Assembly (NCBI GenBank): GCA_963751335.1
Contig: CAVVUB010000008.1
Coordinates: 1,674,001-1,738,000, forward strand
Length of the DNA: 64,000 nucleotides
Direction of reading: 5' to 3'
Source: Bog-473 sp963751335
Lineage (GTDB): Bacteria; Actinomycetota; Acidimicrobiia; Acidimicrobiales; RAAP-2
The notes under the pieces are model-generated. The model was not told where the DNA came from and did not search any database. It saw only the letters and a list, made by a program, of their open reading frames with translations. Below, in pieces: positions 55,592 to 63,786 of the stretch; the first letter of the stretch is position 1, and each line of letters opens with the position of its first letter. Made by a program: the position numbers and the translations under genes.

Positions 55592-55774
55592 GTGTGTGCT
55601 CCGGGCCCCTTCGCCTGCCCTCCGGATCAACCACGGCGGGCCCGTGGTCCCGGGTGAACCGACCCGGAGTCAGACCGTGCAGCGCCGGCTCATCTTGAAC
55701 TACCTCTTCCGGACAGCATCGCTCGAAGGGCCTCGGGCACTGCACCCTCCGTGTGGCCGTCCCCCGAGCGCAAT

Positions 55775-55794
55775 CCCTATGTAGGGGCTACGGT
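55775..55794 (+). promoter_or_regulatory. Palindrome and -10 box before cNMP-binding gene
   Basis: CCCTA-TG-TAGGG (55775-55786) lies directly before -10 TACGGT (55789-55794); predicted start 55801, 2 bases before ATG 55803. The palindrome may be an operator in the -35/-10 spacer. Confidence 0.45.
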
Positions 55795-55802
55795 TTGGGT
55801 AA

Positions 55803-56222
55803 ATGGCACCTGGCCCCGACCTCTCACAGATCTGGCTCTTCTCGACGGCGACGGCCAAAGAGCGGCGTGTCCTGCACAAGGCGCTCGAGGAAGTCACGGT
55901 CGGGCCCGGACGGGTCCTCTGCGAGCAGGACTCGATCGGGCGCGAGTTCTTCCTCATCGTCGCCGGCACCGCGTCGGTCCGACACAACAACCGCAAGGTG
56001 CGAACCCTGGGGCCGGGCCAGTACTTCGGCGAGCTCGCCTTGATCGACCGCCGACCGCGCTCGGCCACCGTCGTGTCGGACACGGACATGGCTCTACTCG
56101 TGCTCGGCCAGCGTGAGTTCAACAGTGTGCTGTCCACGATGCCAGAGCTCTCGCGAAAGATGCTCATCGCCATGGCCGCCCGACTGCGCGATGCCGACGT
56201 AAAGGCCACGGTCAACATCTGA
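55803..56222 (+). CDS. Cyclic nucleotide-binding domain protein
   Basis: 139 residues, a single cNMP-binding beta barrel without a DNA-binding domain. The phosphate-binding cassette is GQYFGELALIDRRPRSATVV near residue 73, with the key Glu (FGEL) and Arg (RRPRSAT) for cyclic nucleotide. It would act as a soluble cAMP or cGMP sensor for a partner. A class III cyclase gene lies 130 bases away on the other strand. The 210 bases before it, after DUF2252, hold no gene. Confidence 0.88.
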   Translation: MAPGPDLSQIWLFSTATAKERRVLHKALEEVTVGPGRVLCEQDSIGREFFLIVAGTASVRHNNRKVRTLGPGQYFGELALIDRRPRSATVVSDTDMALLVLGQREFNSVLSTMPELSRKMLIAMAARLRDADVKATVNI

Positions 56223-56350
56223 CGACACGGCTTCCCCGGCCGGGCGCCACGAGCCCTGACTGCCTGACCAGGTGGCACCGAGCCGACGACTAACGACGTC
56301 TCAGGCCAGCGCACCGGCTCTGAAGAGCCTGTGCGCTACCCACACATCGC

Positions 56351-57667
56351 TCAGAGGTGGGCCTCGAAGATCTCCCACTCTCCCGGGATGCCCTTGAGCG
56401 TGACCAGGCCACGTCCTTCGAAGGCAATCGCTGCGTCCGCGCAGCCCGAGCGGACGTCAGCCGATATGAGGAGCTGGCCACCTTCGGCCCGGGCGCACAA
56501 CCGCTGCGCGAAGTGCACGGCGATCCCCGAGAAGTCGTTCTTTCCCATGCGGGCCACCTCGCCCACATGGATCCCGGCGCGGAGCACCAAACCCAGCTTG
56601 GCGACCGCGGCCATCGTGGCCAGAGCGCAGCGGACGGCGGAGTCCGCATCATCGAAGGCGACCAGGAAGCCATCGCCGGTGTGCTTCACCTCGTGACCCC
56701 CGTGCGTTGCGGCATGCTGGTGCATGCGGTCGTTGTGGTCTTCGATGAGCGAACTCCAGCGCTCGTCGCCCATCGATGCGGCCAGGGGCGTCGAGTCGAC
56801 GATGTCCGTGAAGAGCATGGTGGTGCGCAGGCGGTCAGTGAACGGGGTGACGCGGCCCGTGGTGAAGCGTTCGACCTCGTCGATGACAGGGGGACCGTGG
56901 TTCTGTAGGAAGTTGTGGTCGGCACCGGGCAGGAGCGCCAGACGGGCACCGGGGATGGACGCGGCCAGGTAACGCCCGTGATCAGCCGGGACGCTCTGGT
57001 TGCTCGCGAGGTGGATGATCAGCGTGGGTGCGGTGATCGACGGGAGGGCGTGGCGGATGTCAAAGGTGCGGTTCAGATGGAACAGGTGGTCCAGTTGGTT
57101 GTGGCTGGTCGAGGCCAGCTCGACTCCGCCTCGCGAGCCCGCGATGCGCTCCGAGGCGTAGAAATTCGAGATCTCGCCGCCACCCCACTCACTGCGGTAC
57201 CGCTCGGCCATGAGGTCGAGGATCTCGCTGGGCAGTCCGATCGGGAAGTCGTCGCAGCGCTCCAGGCGCGCCCAGGCGTTGCAGAGCACCAGCTGGCGGA
57301 CCCGGTGGCGGCTGGCGTAGAGCGCGGCCACGGCCCCACCGTTGTGGGTGCCGAAGAGGACGGGGTCATCGCGTACCCCGGCCGCCTCCACCACGGCCTC
57401 GAGGTCGGCGACCAGGTCCTCGATGGTCGGGGGCGATGACAGGTCCATGCGGTCCGAGTAGCCCATGCCCCTTTGGTCGTACGTGACCAGGCGGCCGAAG
57501 CTGGCCATGCGGCGCAGGGCCCGGCCCGGGCCTGGCTCCTCCCAGCGCAACGAAATCGCCAGAGCGCCGGCCACGAAGACCAGATCGAAGGGCCCCTCAC
57601 CGGCCCGCTGGTACGCAAGGTGGAGCCCGTCGCGACGGACGAACTCGAGGGGTGGCGGGGCCAGCAC
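56351..57667 (-). CDS. Alpha/beta hydrolase-class III nucleotide cyclase fusion
   Basis: 438 residues from GTG 57667. Residues 1-265 form an alpha/beta hydrolase domain (GLHLAYQRAGEGPFDLVFVAG; final His in GADHNFLQNHGP). Its nucleophile elbow reads GTHNG (residues 106-110), so the catalytic Ser is replaced by His 108 and hydrolase activity is doubtful. Residues 275-438 form a class III cyclase: LFTDIVDSTPLAASMGDERW with the first metal Asp, GGHEVKHTGDGFLVAFDDAD with the second, then GIHVGEV and RLCARAEGGQLLIS. The hydrolase-like domain may be a ligand sensor that sets cAMP output. Confidence 0.88.
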   Translation of the reverse strand: MLAPPPLEFVRRDGLHLAYQRAGEGPFDLVFVAGALAISLRWEEPGPGRALRRMASFGRLVTYDQRGMGYSDRMDLSSPPTIEDLVADLEAVVEAAGVRDDPVLFGTHNGGAVAALYASRHRVRQLVLCNAWARLERCDDFPIGLPSEILDLMAERYRSEWGGGEISNFYASERIAGSRGGVELASTSHNQLDHLFHLNRTFDIRHALPSITAPTLIIHLASNQSVPADHGRYLAASIPGARLALLPGADHNFLQNHGPPVIDEVERFTTGRVTPFTDRLRTTMLFTDIVDSTPLAASMGDERWSSLIEDHNDRMHQHAATHGGHEVKHTGDGFLVAFDDADSAVRCALATMAAVAKLGLVLRAGIHVGEVARMGKNDFSGIAVHFAQRLCARAEGGQLLISADVRSGCADAAIAFEGRGLVTLKGIPGEWEIFEAHL

Positions 57668-57711
57668 GTCTCCCTACCCACTCCCGACCCGCGATGACCG
57701 TCGCATCCCAA

Positions 57712-57792
57712 GAGTGTGACACCCCGGCTGCGCAGGAGGAAGAGGCCTTGCTTGCCCCCTGACCCCCCTGCGTTTCCCAGACCGTCACACTC
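57712..57792. promoter_or_regulatory. Inverted repeat with CRP-like half-sites between divergent genes
   Basis: GAGTGTGAC (57712-57720) and GTCACACTC (57784-57792) are perfectly complementary, 63 bases apart, in the gap between the cyclase and the next gene. Each contains a TGTGA/TCACA half-site of the CRP consensus, and the right one covers the -35 zone of the 57814 gene. Binding by a CRP-like protein is inferred. Confidence 0.4.
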
Positions 57793-57801
57793 CCATTGCG
57801 A

Positions 57802-57807
57802 TATGTT
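57802..57807 (+). promoter_or_regulatory. -10 box of leaderless promoter
   Basis: TATGTT ends 6 bases before ATG 57814; predicted first base is the ATG itself. Confidence 0.55.
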
Positions 57808-57813
57808 GTCGCC

Positions 57814-58197
57814 ATGGCTATGTCCGTCATGCTCCCACCGATGAACGCGATGTTGGCCGACCCGGCCAGCACGAAATACGCCGACGCCGCCACAGTGGTC
57901 GCCCAGGCGAACAGCTGTCGGGATGCCGTGGGCCAGCTCGGCCTGCTCGAAGGCCTCTCTCCTGAGGTCCTCCGGGAGGCCGAGGCCGTCCTCGCCGCGC
58001 TGCCGACGGAGGTGGACCAAGGCATCCTCGTCGCCCTACGGGCAGGATTCCGCCAGCGATCGCCCATGTCGTTGCATTGGGACAGGGACGAGAGCAAAGG
58101 GGCACCGACGATCGCGCACCGCGTCGACGAACAGGACGAACAGGACAACTGGGTCCACATCCACGTCGTCGCCCCAGACGGCGAGCGTTTCATCTGA
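57814..58197 (+). CDS. Small hypothetical protein
   Basis: 127 residues from ATG 57814. No family recognised. The first two thirds are Ala/Val/Leu-rich and helical (MNAMLADPASTKYADAATVV; GLSPEVLREAEAVLAALPTE), the last third is acidic with Asp/Glu/Gln repeats and ends HIHVVAPDGERFI. No signal peptide. Codon bias matches the genome and the start sits on a leaderless promoter, so it is probably real. It faces the cyclase gene across the possible CRP-type sites. Confidence 0.65.
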   Translation: MAMSVMLPPMNAMLADPASTKYADAATVVAQANSCRDAVGQLGLLEGLSPEVLREAEAVLAALPTEVDQGILVALRAGFRQRSPMSLHWDRDESKGAPTIAHRVDEQDEQDNWVHIHVVAPDGERFI

Positions 58198-58268
58198 CCG
58201 ACGAACCCGAGCGGGGTTTCGGGGGGCCAGAACGGGTGGGGGATCGAGTGGCCGGGGTGGTTGGGACG

Positions 58269-59098
58269 GTGGGTGAATTCGGAGACCGGTACGGAACCTG
58301 GGCCCTGATCGCCGGCGCCTCGGAGGGTGTCGGACTGGCCTTTGCCCATGCGCTGGCCGAGCGTCAGGTGAACGTGGTCTTGGTGTCACGGCGGCAATCG
58401 GTCCTCGACGAGGCGGCGGCCGACCTGCAGACCAGGTGGGGGATTGCCACACGGTCCGTGGCCATCGACCTGAGCGAAGCCCATGCCGCGACGACCGTTG
58501 CCGAGCGGACGGCTGACCTGGAGGTCGGTCTGTTCGTCTACTGCGCCGGGGCCGACCCGAACTTCGCCCCCTTCCTGGATGCACCGCTCGCTGCGGCGGA
58601 GTCCATGGTGGTGCGCAACTGTCTGGCTCCCACCCAGCTCTGCCATCAGCTGGCTCAGCCGATGGTCGAACGGGGCCGCGGCGGCATCATCCTGGTGTCC
58701 TCGGGTGCAGCGTTGGTGGGGCGCGGCGCATGGTGGCCTATGGCGCATCGAAGGCGTTCGACCTCGTCCTCGGTGAAGCGCTGTGGGCGGAGCTCCACGA
58801 CCGGGGCGTCGACGTGCTCTCCCTCGTCCTCGGCGTGACCGACACTCCGGCGCTCCGCCGCCTGCTCGCGGAGAGAGGCAATCTGGCCAGTGCCCATGAC
58901 GGCACCCCGATACCGGGCGCGGCCACACCCGAAGAGGTGGTCGCCGAGGCCTTCGACAATCTCGGGTCGGGACCCACGTGGTTTGTCGGCGAGCTCCTCC
59001 GGGAGGGCTCCAAGGTGTTGGGCGGCATGGGGCGCAACGAGGCGGCTCGGCTCATGCTCGATACCGGTGCGGGTGTGATGGATCAGAAGCTGAGCTGA
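58269..59098 (+). CDS. Short-chain dehydrogenase/reductase (single-base frameshift)
   Basis: About 276 residues. NAD(P)-binding GASEGVG near residue 16 after the typical start FGDRYGTWALIAG; catalytic Ser in ILVSSGAAL and YxxxK in VAYGASKAF. The two halves are in different frames: one missing base near 58718-58729 (raw GGGGCGCGGCGCATGG) must be added to join SSGAAL to MVAYGASKAF. Start GTG 58269 is chosen because SDR homology begins there; GTG 58257, 58248 and 58236 are also in frame. Its stop overlaps the next start (TGATG). Substrate unknown. Confidence 0.85.
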
Positions 59099-59520
59099 TG
59101 CAGGATGCGATTCGTGGAGAGCTGCACCAGGCCGTTACCGACCTCTTGATTCGCTATGCCGGTGGGATCGACGGCCGGGACTGGGCACTGTTCCGGTCGT
59201 GTTTCACCGACGACTGCGATGCCGACTACGGCGAGATCGGCCACTGGCACGGCGGCGACGAGATCACGAAGTGGATGGCCCAGACCCACGATCCGCTCGG
59301 ACCCACGCTGCACCGGATCTCCAACGTCGTCCTCCGCCGGTCCGGTGAGAGGCTGCAGACGCGGTGTGCCGTGCACGGCATCATCGTGCTTCCGGATCGT
59401 TCGGCCGCCATCCACGCCTACGGGTTCTACGACGACGAGATCGTGCCGGGCGAGGACCCGAGGATTGCCCGCCGCCGGTTCACCCAGGTGACGACCGAGC
59501 GTCACCTGGCGATGCGCTGA
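59098..59520 (+). CDS. SnoaL-like (NTF2-fold) protein
   Basis: 140 residues from ATG 59098. The pattern LLIRYAGGIDGRDWALFRSCFTDDC near residue 16 with HWHGGDEITKWM and LHRISNVVL fits the SnoaL_4/NTF2-like fold, a cone-shaped pocket used by small dehydratases, isomerases and ring-hydroxylating dioxygenase beta subunits. Pairing with an SDR by overlapping codons suggests consecutive steps on a steroid- or aromatic-like compound; the substrate is not shown by the sequence. Confidence 0.8.
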   Translation: MQDAIRGELHQAVTDLLIRYAGGIDGRDWALFRSCFTDDCDADYGEIGHWHGGDEITKWMAQTHDPLGPTLHRISNVVLRRSGERLQTRCAVHGIIVLPDRSAAIHAYGFYDDEIVPGEDPRIARRRFTQVTTERHLAMR

Positions 59521-59569
59521 TGGTTCCGGCGGACCGCGGGCGTGCGACGGCCCCGGTCCGCCGAAAGGT

Positions 59570-60250
59570 TCAGCTGGCGCCGGCCAGGACGCCGAGCTCG
59601 GCCAGCAGCCGATCGCGCAAATCGTCGAACTCCTCGCCGCCGACACGGCGGGGCCGGGACAGCTCCACGGGCTGATCGAGTGAGATCCGCCCATCGGTGA
59701 GCACCATGACGCGGTCGGCCAGCAACACCGCCTCCTCGACGTCGTGCGTGACCAGCAGGACGCCCGGGCGATGGCGGGCACAGAGGTCCGCCACGAGTTG
59801 CTGCATGCGCAGCCGGGTCAGGGCGTCGAGGGCGGCGAAGGGCTCGTCGAGAAGGAGCAGCTGAGGTTGGCGCACCAGGGCGCGGGCCAGGGCGACCCGT
59901 TGCGCCTCGCCTCCCGACAGCGTGCCCGGCCAGGAGTCGGCCTGCGAGGCCAGCCCGACCTCTTGGAGGGCCGACACGGCACGCTCCCGCGTGGCCTGGG
60001 CACGTGGAAGACCCAGGACCACGTTGCGCCAGACCCGCAGGGAGACGACCAGGCGGGGTTCCTGGAAGACGACCGTGCGCACATCGGGGACGAGCACATC
60101 GCCCGCGCCGGCCGTCTCGAGACCGGCCAGAATGCGCAGCAGTGTGGTCTTGCCGCTGCCCGATGCACCGAGCAGGGCCACGAACTCGCCTTGGGCCACG
60201 GTGACGTCGAGGTCGGCCAGGACGTGGCGATCGCCGAAGGACTTGGTCAC
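59570..60250 (-). CDS. ABC transporter ATP-binding protein, nitrate/sulfonate/taurine type
   Basis: 226 residues from GTG 60250. Walker A GASGSGKTTLLRIL near residue 29, Q-loop VVFQEPRL, signature LSGGEAQRVALARAL near 111, Walker B LLLLDEPFAALD, H-loop LLVTHDVEEAVLLADR. It pairs with the permease and binding protein upstream. The natural start is probably ATG 60300, which overlaps the permease stop (ATGA) and gives MNPSPPIATDLAAVVHGVTK if the G run 60284-60290 has eight bases rather than seven; as it stands that frame stops early. Confidence 0.9.
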   Translation of the reverse strand: MTKSFGDRHVLADLDVTVAQGEFVALLGASGSGKTTLLRILAGLETAGAGDVLVPDVRTVVFQEPRLVVSLRVWRNVVLGLPRAQATRERAVSALQEVGLASQADSWPGTLSGGEAQRVALARALVRQPQLLLLDEPFAALDALTRLRMQQLVADLCARHRPGVLLVTHDVEEAVLLADRVMVLTDGRISLDQPVELSRPRRVGGEEFDDLRDRLLAELGVLAGAS

Positions 60251-60296
60251 ACCGTGGACGACGGCAGCCAGGTCGGTCGCGATGGGGGGGAGGGGT

Positions 60297-61193
60297 TCAT
60301 CGGACCGCCTGGTGCCGTCTCCACGGCATGCTCACGCGCTCGAGGAGGCGGACCAAGAGGTCGGCCCCGATACCGAGCAACGCGTAAATGACGACGCACA
60401 CCACAAGCACGGGTATCTGCTGGAGGCTGTCGGCCTGACTGACGAGGTAGCCGATGCCCTGGTTGGCGCCGATGCTCTCGGTGAAGACGAGGGCGATCAC
60501 CGAGATGCCCGCCGAGTAGCGCAGCCCCGTCATGATCGACGGCATGGCCAACGGCACCACCACACGGCGCACGAGCACCCAGCCCTGCACGCCGAAGCTG
60601 CGCGCCGCCTCGACCACCCGCTTGTCGACGTTGCGCACGCCGTTCGAAGTGTTGAGGTACATGGGGAAGAGCGTGGCCAGGCCGATCAGGAGCACCTTGG
60701 CCGTCTCCCCGATCCCGAACCAGATGATGAAGAGGAAGATGACCGCGGGGTAGGGAACCATGCGCAGCATCTGCATGGAGGCGTCGAAGAGCTCCTCGCC
60801 GAGCCTGGTCAAGCCCACCACGATGCCGACGATCAGGCCGATCCCGGCGCCGAGCGCGAGCCCGAAGGCCGCCCGCCGGGCGGAGACCGCGATGTCACCC
60901 AACAGGTCGTCGTGGTTCCACAACTGCACGAAGGCGTCCCAGGTGGCCGTGGGCGTGGACAGTGTGGTCGACGGGATGACGCCGGTCCCTGTCAGGATCC
61001 ACCAGGCGGCGAAGACAGACACGGGCACGATGAGGCGCAGCGCAAGCGACCAGCGTCGCGGCATCCGCCCGACCTCGCCGACGGGCAGCCGGACCAGCCC
61101 CGGCACGGGCGTCGCCGCGAGTGTCGGCGCGCCGGGTACCGGGGCATCGGGTCCGACCGTCAGCTGATCTGGGTGTGTGGCCTGGAGTGTCAC
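60297..61193 (-). CDS. ABC transporter permease, SsuC/TauC type
   Basis: 298 residues from GTG 61193, overlapping the stop of the binding-protein gene (GTGA). A Pro-rich cytosolic N-terminus of about 50 residues, then six membrane segments with the ABC permease EAA loop VEAARSFGVQGWVLVRRVVVPLAMPS near residue 195. It forms the channel of an aliphatic sulfonate, taurine or nitrate importer together with the adjacent ATPase and lipoprotein or secreted binding protein. Confidence 0.92.
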   Translation of the reverse strand: MTLQATHPDQLTVGPDAPVPGAPTLAATPVPGLVRLPVGEVGRMPRRWSLALRLIVPVSVFAAWWILTGTGVIPSTTLSTPTATWDAFVQLWNHDDLLGDIAVSARRAAFGLALGAGIGLIVGIVVGLTRLGEELFDASMQMLRMVPYPAVIFLFIIWFGIGETAKVLLIGLATLFPMYLNTSNGVRNVDKRVVEAARSFGVQGWVLVRRVVVPLAMPSIMTGLRYSAGISVIALVFTESIGANQGIGYLVSQADSLQQIPVLVVCVVIYALLGIGADLLVRLLERVSMPWRRHQAVR

Positions 61194-62239
61194 GAGATGC
61201 CGGCCGCCTTGTCGACCGTCTTGTTGAACGGCAGGTCGAAGATCTTCTTGACACTGATGGGCGTGGTCAGCAGCCCGAGCTTGAGGAAGGTGTTGGCCTC
61301 GTTCTGCTGGTAGCTCACGATGGCCGGTGTGATGGGCGTGCCGGTGGTCTGATCGGAGGCGACGGCCTCTTTGGCCACGGCCAGGGGCACGCCGTAGGTC
61401 TTGACGTAGGTCTGAGCGGCCAGGGTCGGGTTCTTGCGCAGCAGGGCCTGGGCCTTGTCGAAGCGCACGATGAAGTCGGCGATGGCCGCCGCCTTCTGCG
61501 GGTTGGCCAGGGCACTGCTGCTCGCCGTGAGGTAGCCGAGGGTTTCCGAGGCGGTGCCGACGCCGGTGCCCAACACGCGGATCTTTCCCTCGTTGAGGTC
61601 CAGTCCCGTCAGCGGCTGTGAGATGACCGCGGCGGAAACCTGCCCGTTAGCCACTGCGGTGGAGGCGTCGGTGAGCGTGAGGTTCTGGATGTGCACTGCG
61701 CTGTAAGGGAGGTGGGCCTTCTGGAGCTCCTGGACCAAGAAGTACTGCTCGACCGTGCCCTCCTGCACGGCCACCGACTGGCCCTTCAGTTGCGACGCGC
61801 TCTTGATGGTCGACTTGGCCGGCACGACGAGGGCGTACGGCGACACCTTGGGGTTGACGCCGATGGTGGCCGCCACCACCTTGACCGGGTCGCCCGCCTC
61901 CTGGGCGAAGATGGTCGGCGTCTCCGCCATGAAGCCGAGGTCGACCGAGCCGCTCGTCTCCGCCGCGATGACCGGCGGCCCGCCGATGAAGTTGGCCCAG
62001 TTGACGGTGTAGGGCGCACCCTTCAGCGCGTTCGTGGCGGCCAGGATCGTCTGGTAGGCCTTGAGCTGGTCACCGAAGGTGATGGTGACCCCGGCCGGCG
62101 AGGGTGAGGCGGACGCTGGGGCGGCCAGGCCGGACACGGCGAGAAGTGTCACCGCCAGGCCGCCCAGCACACCACACGTCAGCGGTGGGCGACTGCCGGT
62201 GACATTGCGGCGAAACCTCGAGATGGGATGAATCTGCAT
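61190..62239 (-). CDS. ABC transporter substrate-binding protein, SsuA/TauA-like
   Basis: 349 residues from ATG 62239. Signal peptide at residues about 18-46 (GVLGGLAVTLLAVSGLAAPASA) without a lipobox Cys, so probably secreted or retained by the permease. The mature part fits the NMT1/SsuA family: ITFGDQLKAYQTILAA, WANFIGGPPVIAAETSGSVD and LGFMAETPTIF, then LKGQSVAVQEGTVEQYFLVQ. Context with a TauD-like dioxygenase points to taurine or another sulfonate. Confidence 0.88.
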   Translation of the reverse strand: MQIHPISRFRRNVTGSRPPLTCGVLGGLAVTLLAVSGLAAPASASPSPAGVTITFGDQLKAYQTILAATNALKGAPYTVNWANFIGGPPVIAAETSGSVDLGFMAETPTIFAQEAGDPVKVVAATIGVNPKVSPYALVVPAKSTIKSASQLKGQSVAVQEGTVEQYFLVQELQKAHLPYSAVHIQNLTLTDASTAVANGQVSAAVISQPLTGLDLNEGKIRVLGTGVGTASETLGYLTASSSALANPQKAAAIADFIVRFDKAQALLRKNPTLAAQTYVKTYGVPLAVAKEAVASDQTTGTPITPAIVSYQQNEANTFLKLGLLTTPISVKKIFDLPFNKTVDKAAGIS

Positions 62240-62309
62240 GTCTTCCTTCTGGTGTGATGCCGACGAGGGCCGCCGGGACGATGGGGGAGCCGGAATCCGG
62301 GCGGTGGCC

Positions 62310-63188
62310 TCAGAAAGGCTTGTCGCCCTTGATGGTCACCCGCTGGATGACCCGATGCGCGTCGCCGTAGTCGCCGATGGCGTAGTGCATGGTGGTCCGG
62401 TTGTCCCAGAAGCCGAGGTCGCCGTCTTCCCAGCGGTAGCGGACGATGTACTCGGGCGTCGTCATGTGGTCGTAGAGGAACGCGAGCAGCGCGTCGCTCT
62501 CCTTGGTGGTGAGACCCTTGATCGAGCGGGTGAAGCCGGGATTCACGAAGAGGCTCTTGCGGCCGGTCTCCGGGTGCGTGCGCACGACGGGGTGCTCGAC
62601 CGACTTGAGCTCGGTGAAGGTCTCGCCGTCCCACTCTCCCTGGCCGCGCTGTTTGAGGAGCGCGTTGAAGTTGCGGTTGCCGTCGTGGATGGCGGTGAGG
62701 CCGTCCACCAGCTGGCGGATGGGTTGGGAGAGGTCCTCGTAGGCGGCGTTGGTGTCGGCCCACAGGGTGTCACCGCCGGCGGGCGGGATGACGATGGCGT
62801 TGAGGATGGAGCCGAGCGGTGGGCGCTCCACGAAGGTGACGTCGGTGTGCCAGCGCTCGCGGTCCCCGTACTCCTGGGTCGGGACTTGCTTGTAGAGCTC
62901 GCGGGCTTTCGTGTAGTCGATCTCGAAGACCTCCTTGTGCTCCTCGAGCCCGGGGATGACGGGGTGGGCGACCGTGGGCTCGCCGAAGAGTGCGGCGAAT
63001 GCCGTGTGCTCCTCGGGGCTCAGGTGGGCGCCCGGGAAGAAGATGACCTTGTAGTCGAGGAGGGTCTGTCGGACGGCCGCCACCGTCTCGGGGTCGAGGG
63101 TCCTGTGGAGGTCGAGGTTGCGTATCTCGGCGCCGATGGTCCCCGAGAGCGGGACGATGTCGAGCTGGAGCGGAGTGGTCGTGGTCAT
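62310..63188 (-). CDS. TauD/TfdA family alpha-ketoglutarate-dependent dioxygenase
   Basis: 292 residues from ATG 63188 (GAGGAGG about 10 bases upstream). The Fe(II) facial triad is HxD in WHTDVTF (His 114, Asp 116) and a distal His in DAHRVIQRVTI near residue 278, followed by the alpha-ketoglutarate-binding Arg. TauD-type features include LSGTIGAEIRNLDL near residue 14. It would release sulfite from taurine or a related sulfonate, or cleave another substrate of this family. First gene of the operon TauD-binding protein-permease-ATPase. Confidence 0.9.
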   Translation of the reverse strand: MTTTTPLQLDIVPLSGTIGAEIRNLDLHRTLDPETVAAVRQTLLDYKVIFFPGAHLSPEEHTAFAALFGEPTVAHPVIPGLEEHKEVFEIDYTKARELYKQVPTQEYGDRERWHTDVTFVERPPLGSILNAIVIPPAGGDTLWADTNAAYEDLSQPIRQLVDGLTAIHDGNRNFNALLKQRGQGEWDGETFTELKSVEHPVVRTHPETGRKSLFVNPGFTRSIKGLTTKESDALLAFLYDHMTTPEYIVRYRWEDGDLGFWDNRTTMHYAIGDYGDAHRVIQRVTIKGDKPF

Positions 63189-63231
63189 CGGGCGCGGGCC
63201 TCCTCGGGTGGGCGGAGCTGGGACGTGGTGA

Positions 63232-63260
63232 ATCCTGACTAATCCGCGTTTATTTGTCAA
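63232..63260 (-). promoter_or_regulatory. Promoter of the dioxygenase-transporter operon
   Basis: On the minus strand: TTGACA (63260-63255), 17-base spacer, CAGGAT (63237-63232). Inverted CTAATCC (63239-63245) and GGAATTAG (about 63268-63275) flank the -35 and may bind a regulator of sulfur supply. Confidence 0.5.
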
Positions 63261-63312
63261 GATGGTAGGAATTAGCTGTCACAGCCCGTGCGTACGGTGC
63301 GTGGCGTCGGCA

Positions 63313-63326
63313 CGAACAGGAGTTCG
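63313..63326. promoter_or_regulatory. LexA box 1 of LysM gene
   Basis: CGAACAGGAGTTCG, GAAC-N4-GTTC. Confidence 0.8.
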
Positions 63327-63335
63327 CTTTCGAGG

Positions 63336-63356
63336 TTGACAGCGAACAGGTGTTCG
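63336..63356 (+). promoter_or_regulatory. -35 and LexA box 2 of LysM gene
   Basis: TTGACA (63336-63341) is followed by LexA box CGAACAGGTGTTCG (63343-63356), which would occupy the spacer. The -10 is not clear; TATCCA at 63365-63370 lies 23 bases from the -35. Confidence 0.7.
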
Positions 63357-63375
63357 TGGTTCAGTATCCAGGGAG

Positions 63376-63389
63376 CGAACAGGTGTTCG
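63376..63389. promoter_or_regulatory. LexA box 3 of LysM gene
   Basis: CGAACAGGTGTTCG, identical to box 2, 14 bases before ATG 63404. Three boxes within 77 bases imply tight repression. Confidence 0.8.
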
Positions 63390-63403
63390 GAACAGGAGAC
63401 GCC

Positions 63404-63772
63404 ATGTCGGTCGCATTCGAGCTCGAGTACCCGGCGTACCGCCCTCTTCGGCTGCACGCCGCTCCGGACCCCCCGGCGCGGGCCGCACCATCCCCTTCGG
63501 TGCGCCGCCGCCGGGCGGTCCTGGCCGCAGTGGCTGTCGTCGTCACGGTCCTGTCGGTCCTGCTGGCCCTACCGCTGCGCCAGCTGGGCGGCAGCACGCT
63601 GGCCCAGGCGCAGCCGGCGCCCGGGCAGGAGTACATCGTCAAGAGCGGCGATACCCTGGCCTCCATCGCGGCGAGGGCCGACCAGGCCGACGCAGGCGCG
63701 CTGGCTGCAACCATCGCCCGCGAGGTCGGCTCGACCGTCGTGGTGCCGGGGGAGCACATCCAGATTCCCTGA
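63404..63772 (+). CDS. LexA-controlled membrane protein with LysM domain (SOS division-inhibitor type)
   Basis: 122 residues from ATG 63404 (GGAG 5-9 bases upstream). A cytosolic Pro/Arg-rich segment, one membrane anchor at about 37-57, then an extracellular LysM domain (EYIVKSGDTLASIAARADQA) that binds peptidoglycan. This architecture, the LexA boxes and the nrdR neighbour match Mycobacterium Rv2719c (ChiZ) and Bacillus YneA, SOS-induced proteins that halt division. No hydrolase domain is visible. Confidence 0.88.
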   Translation: MSVAFELEYPAYRPLRLHAAPDPPARAAPSPSVRRRRAVLAAVAVVVTVLSVLLALPLRQLGGSTLAQAQPAPGQEYIVKSGDTLASIAARADQADAGALAATIAREVGSTVVVPGEHIQIP

Positions 63773-63786
63773 CTATCGTCGGCGGT

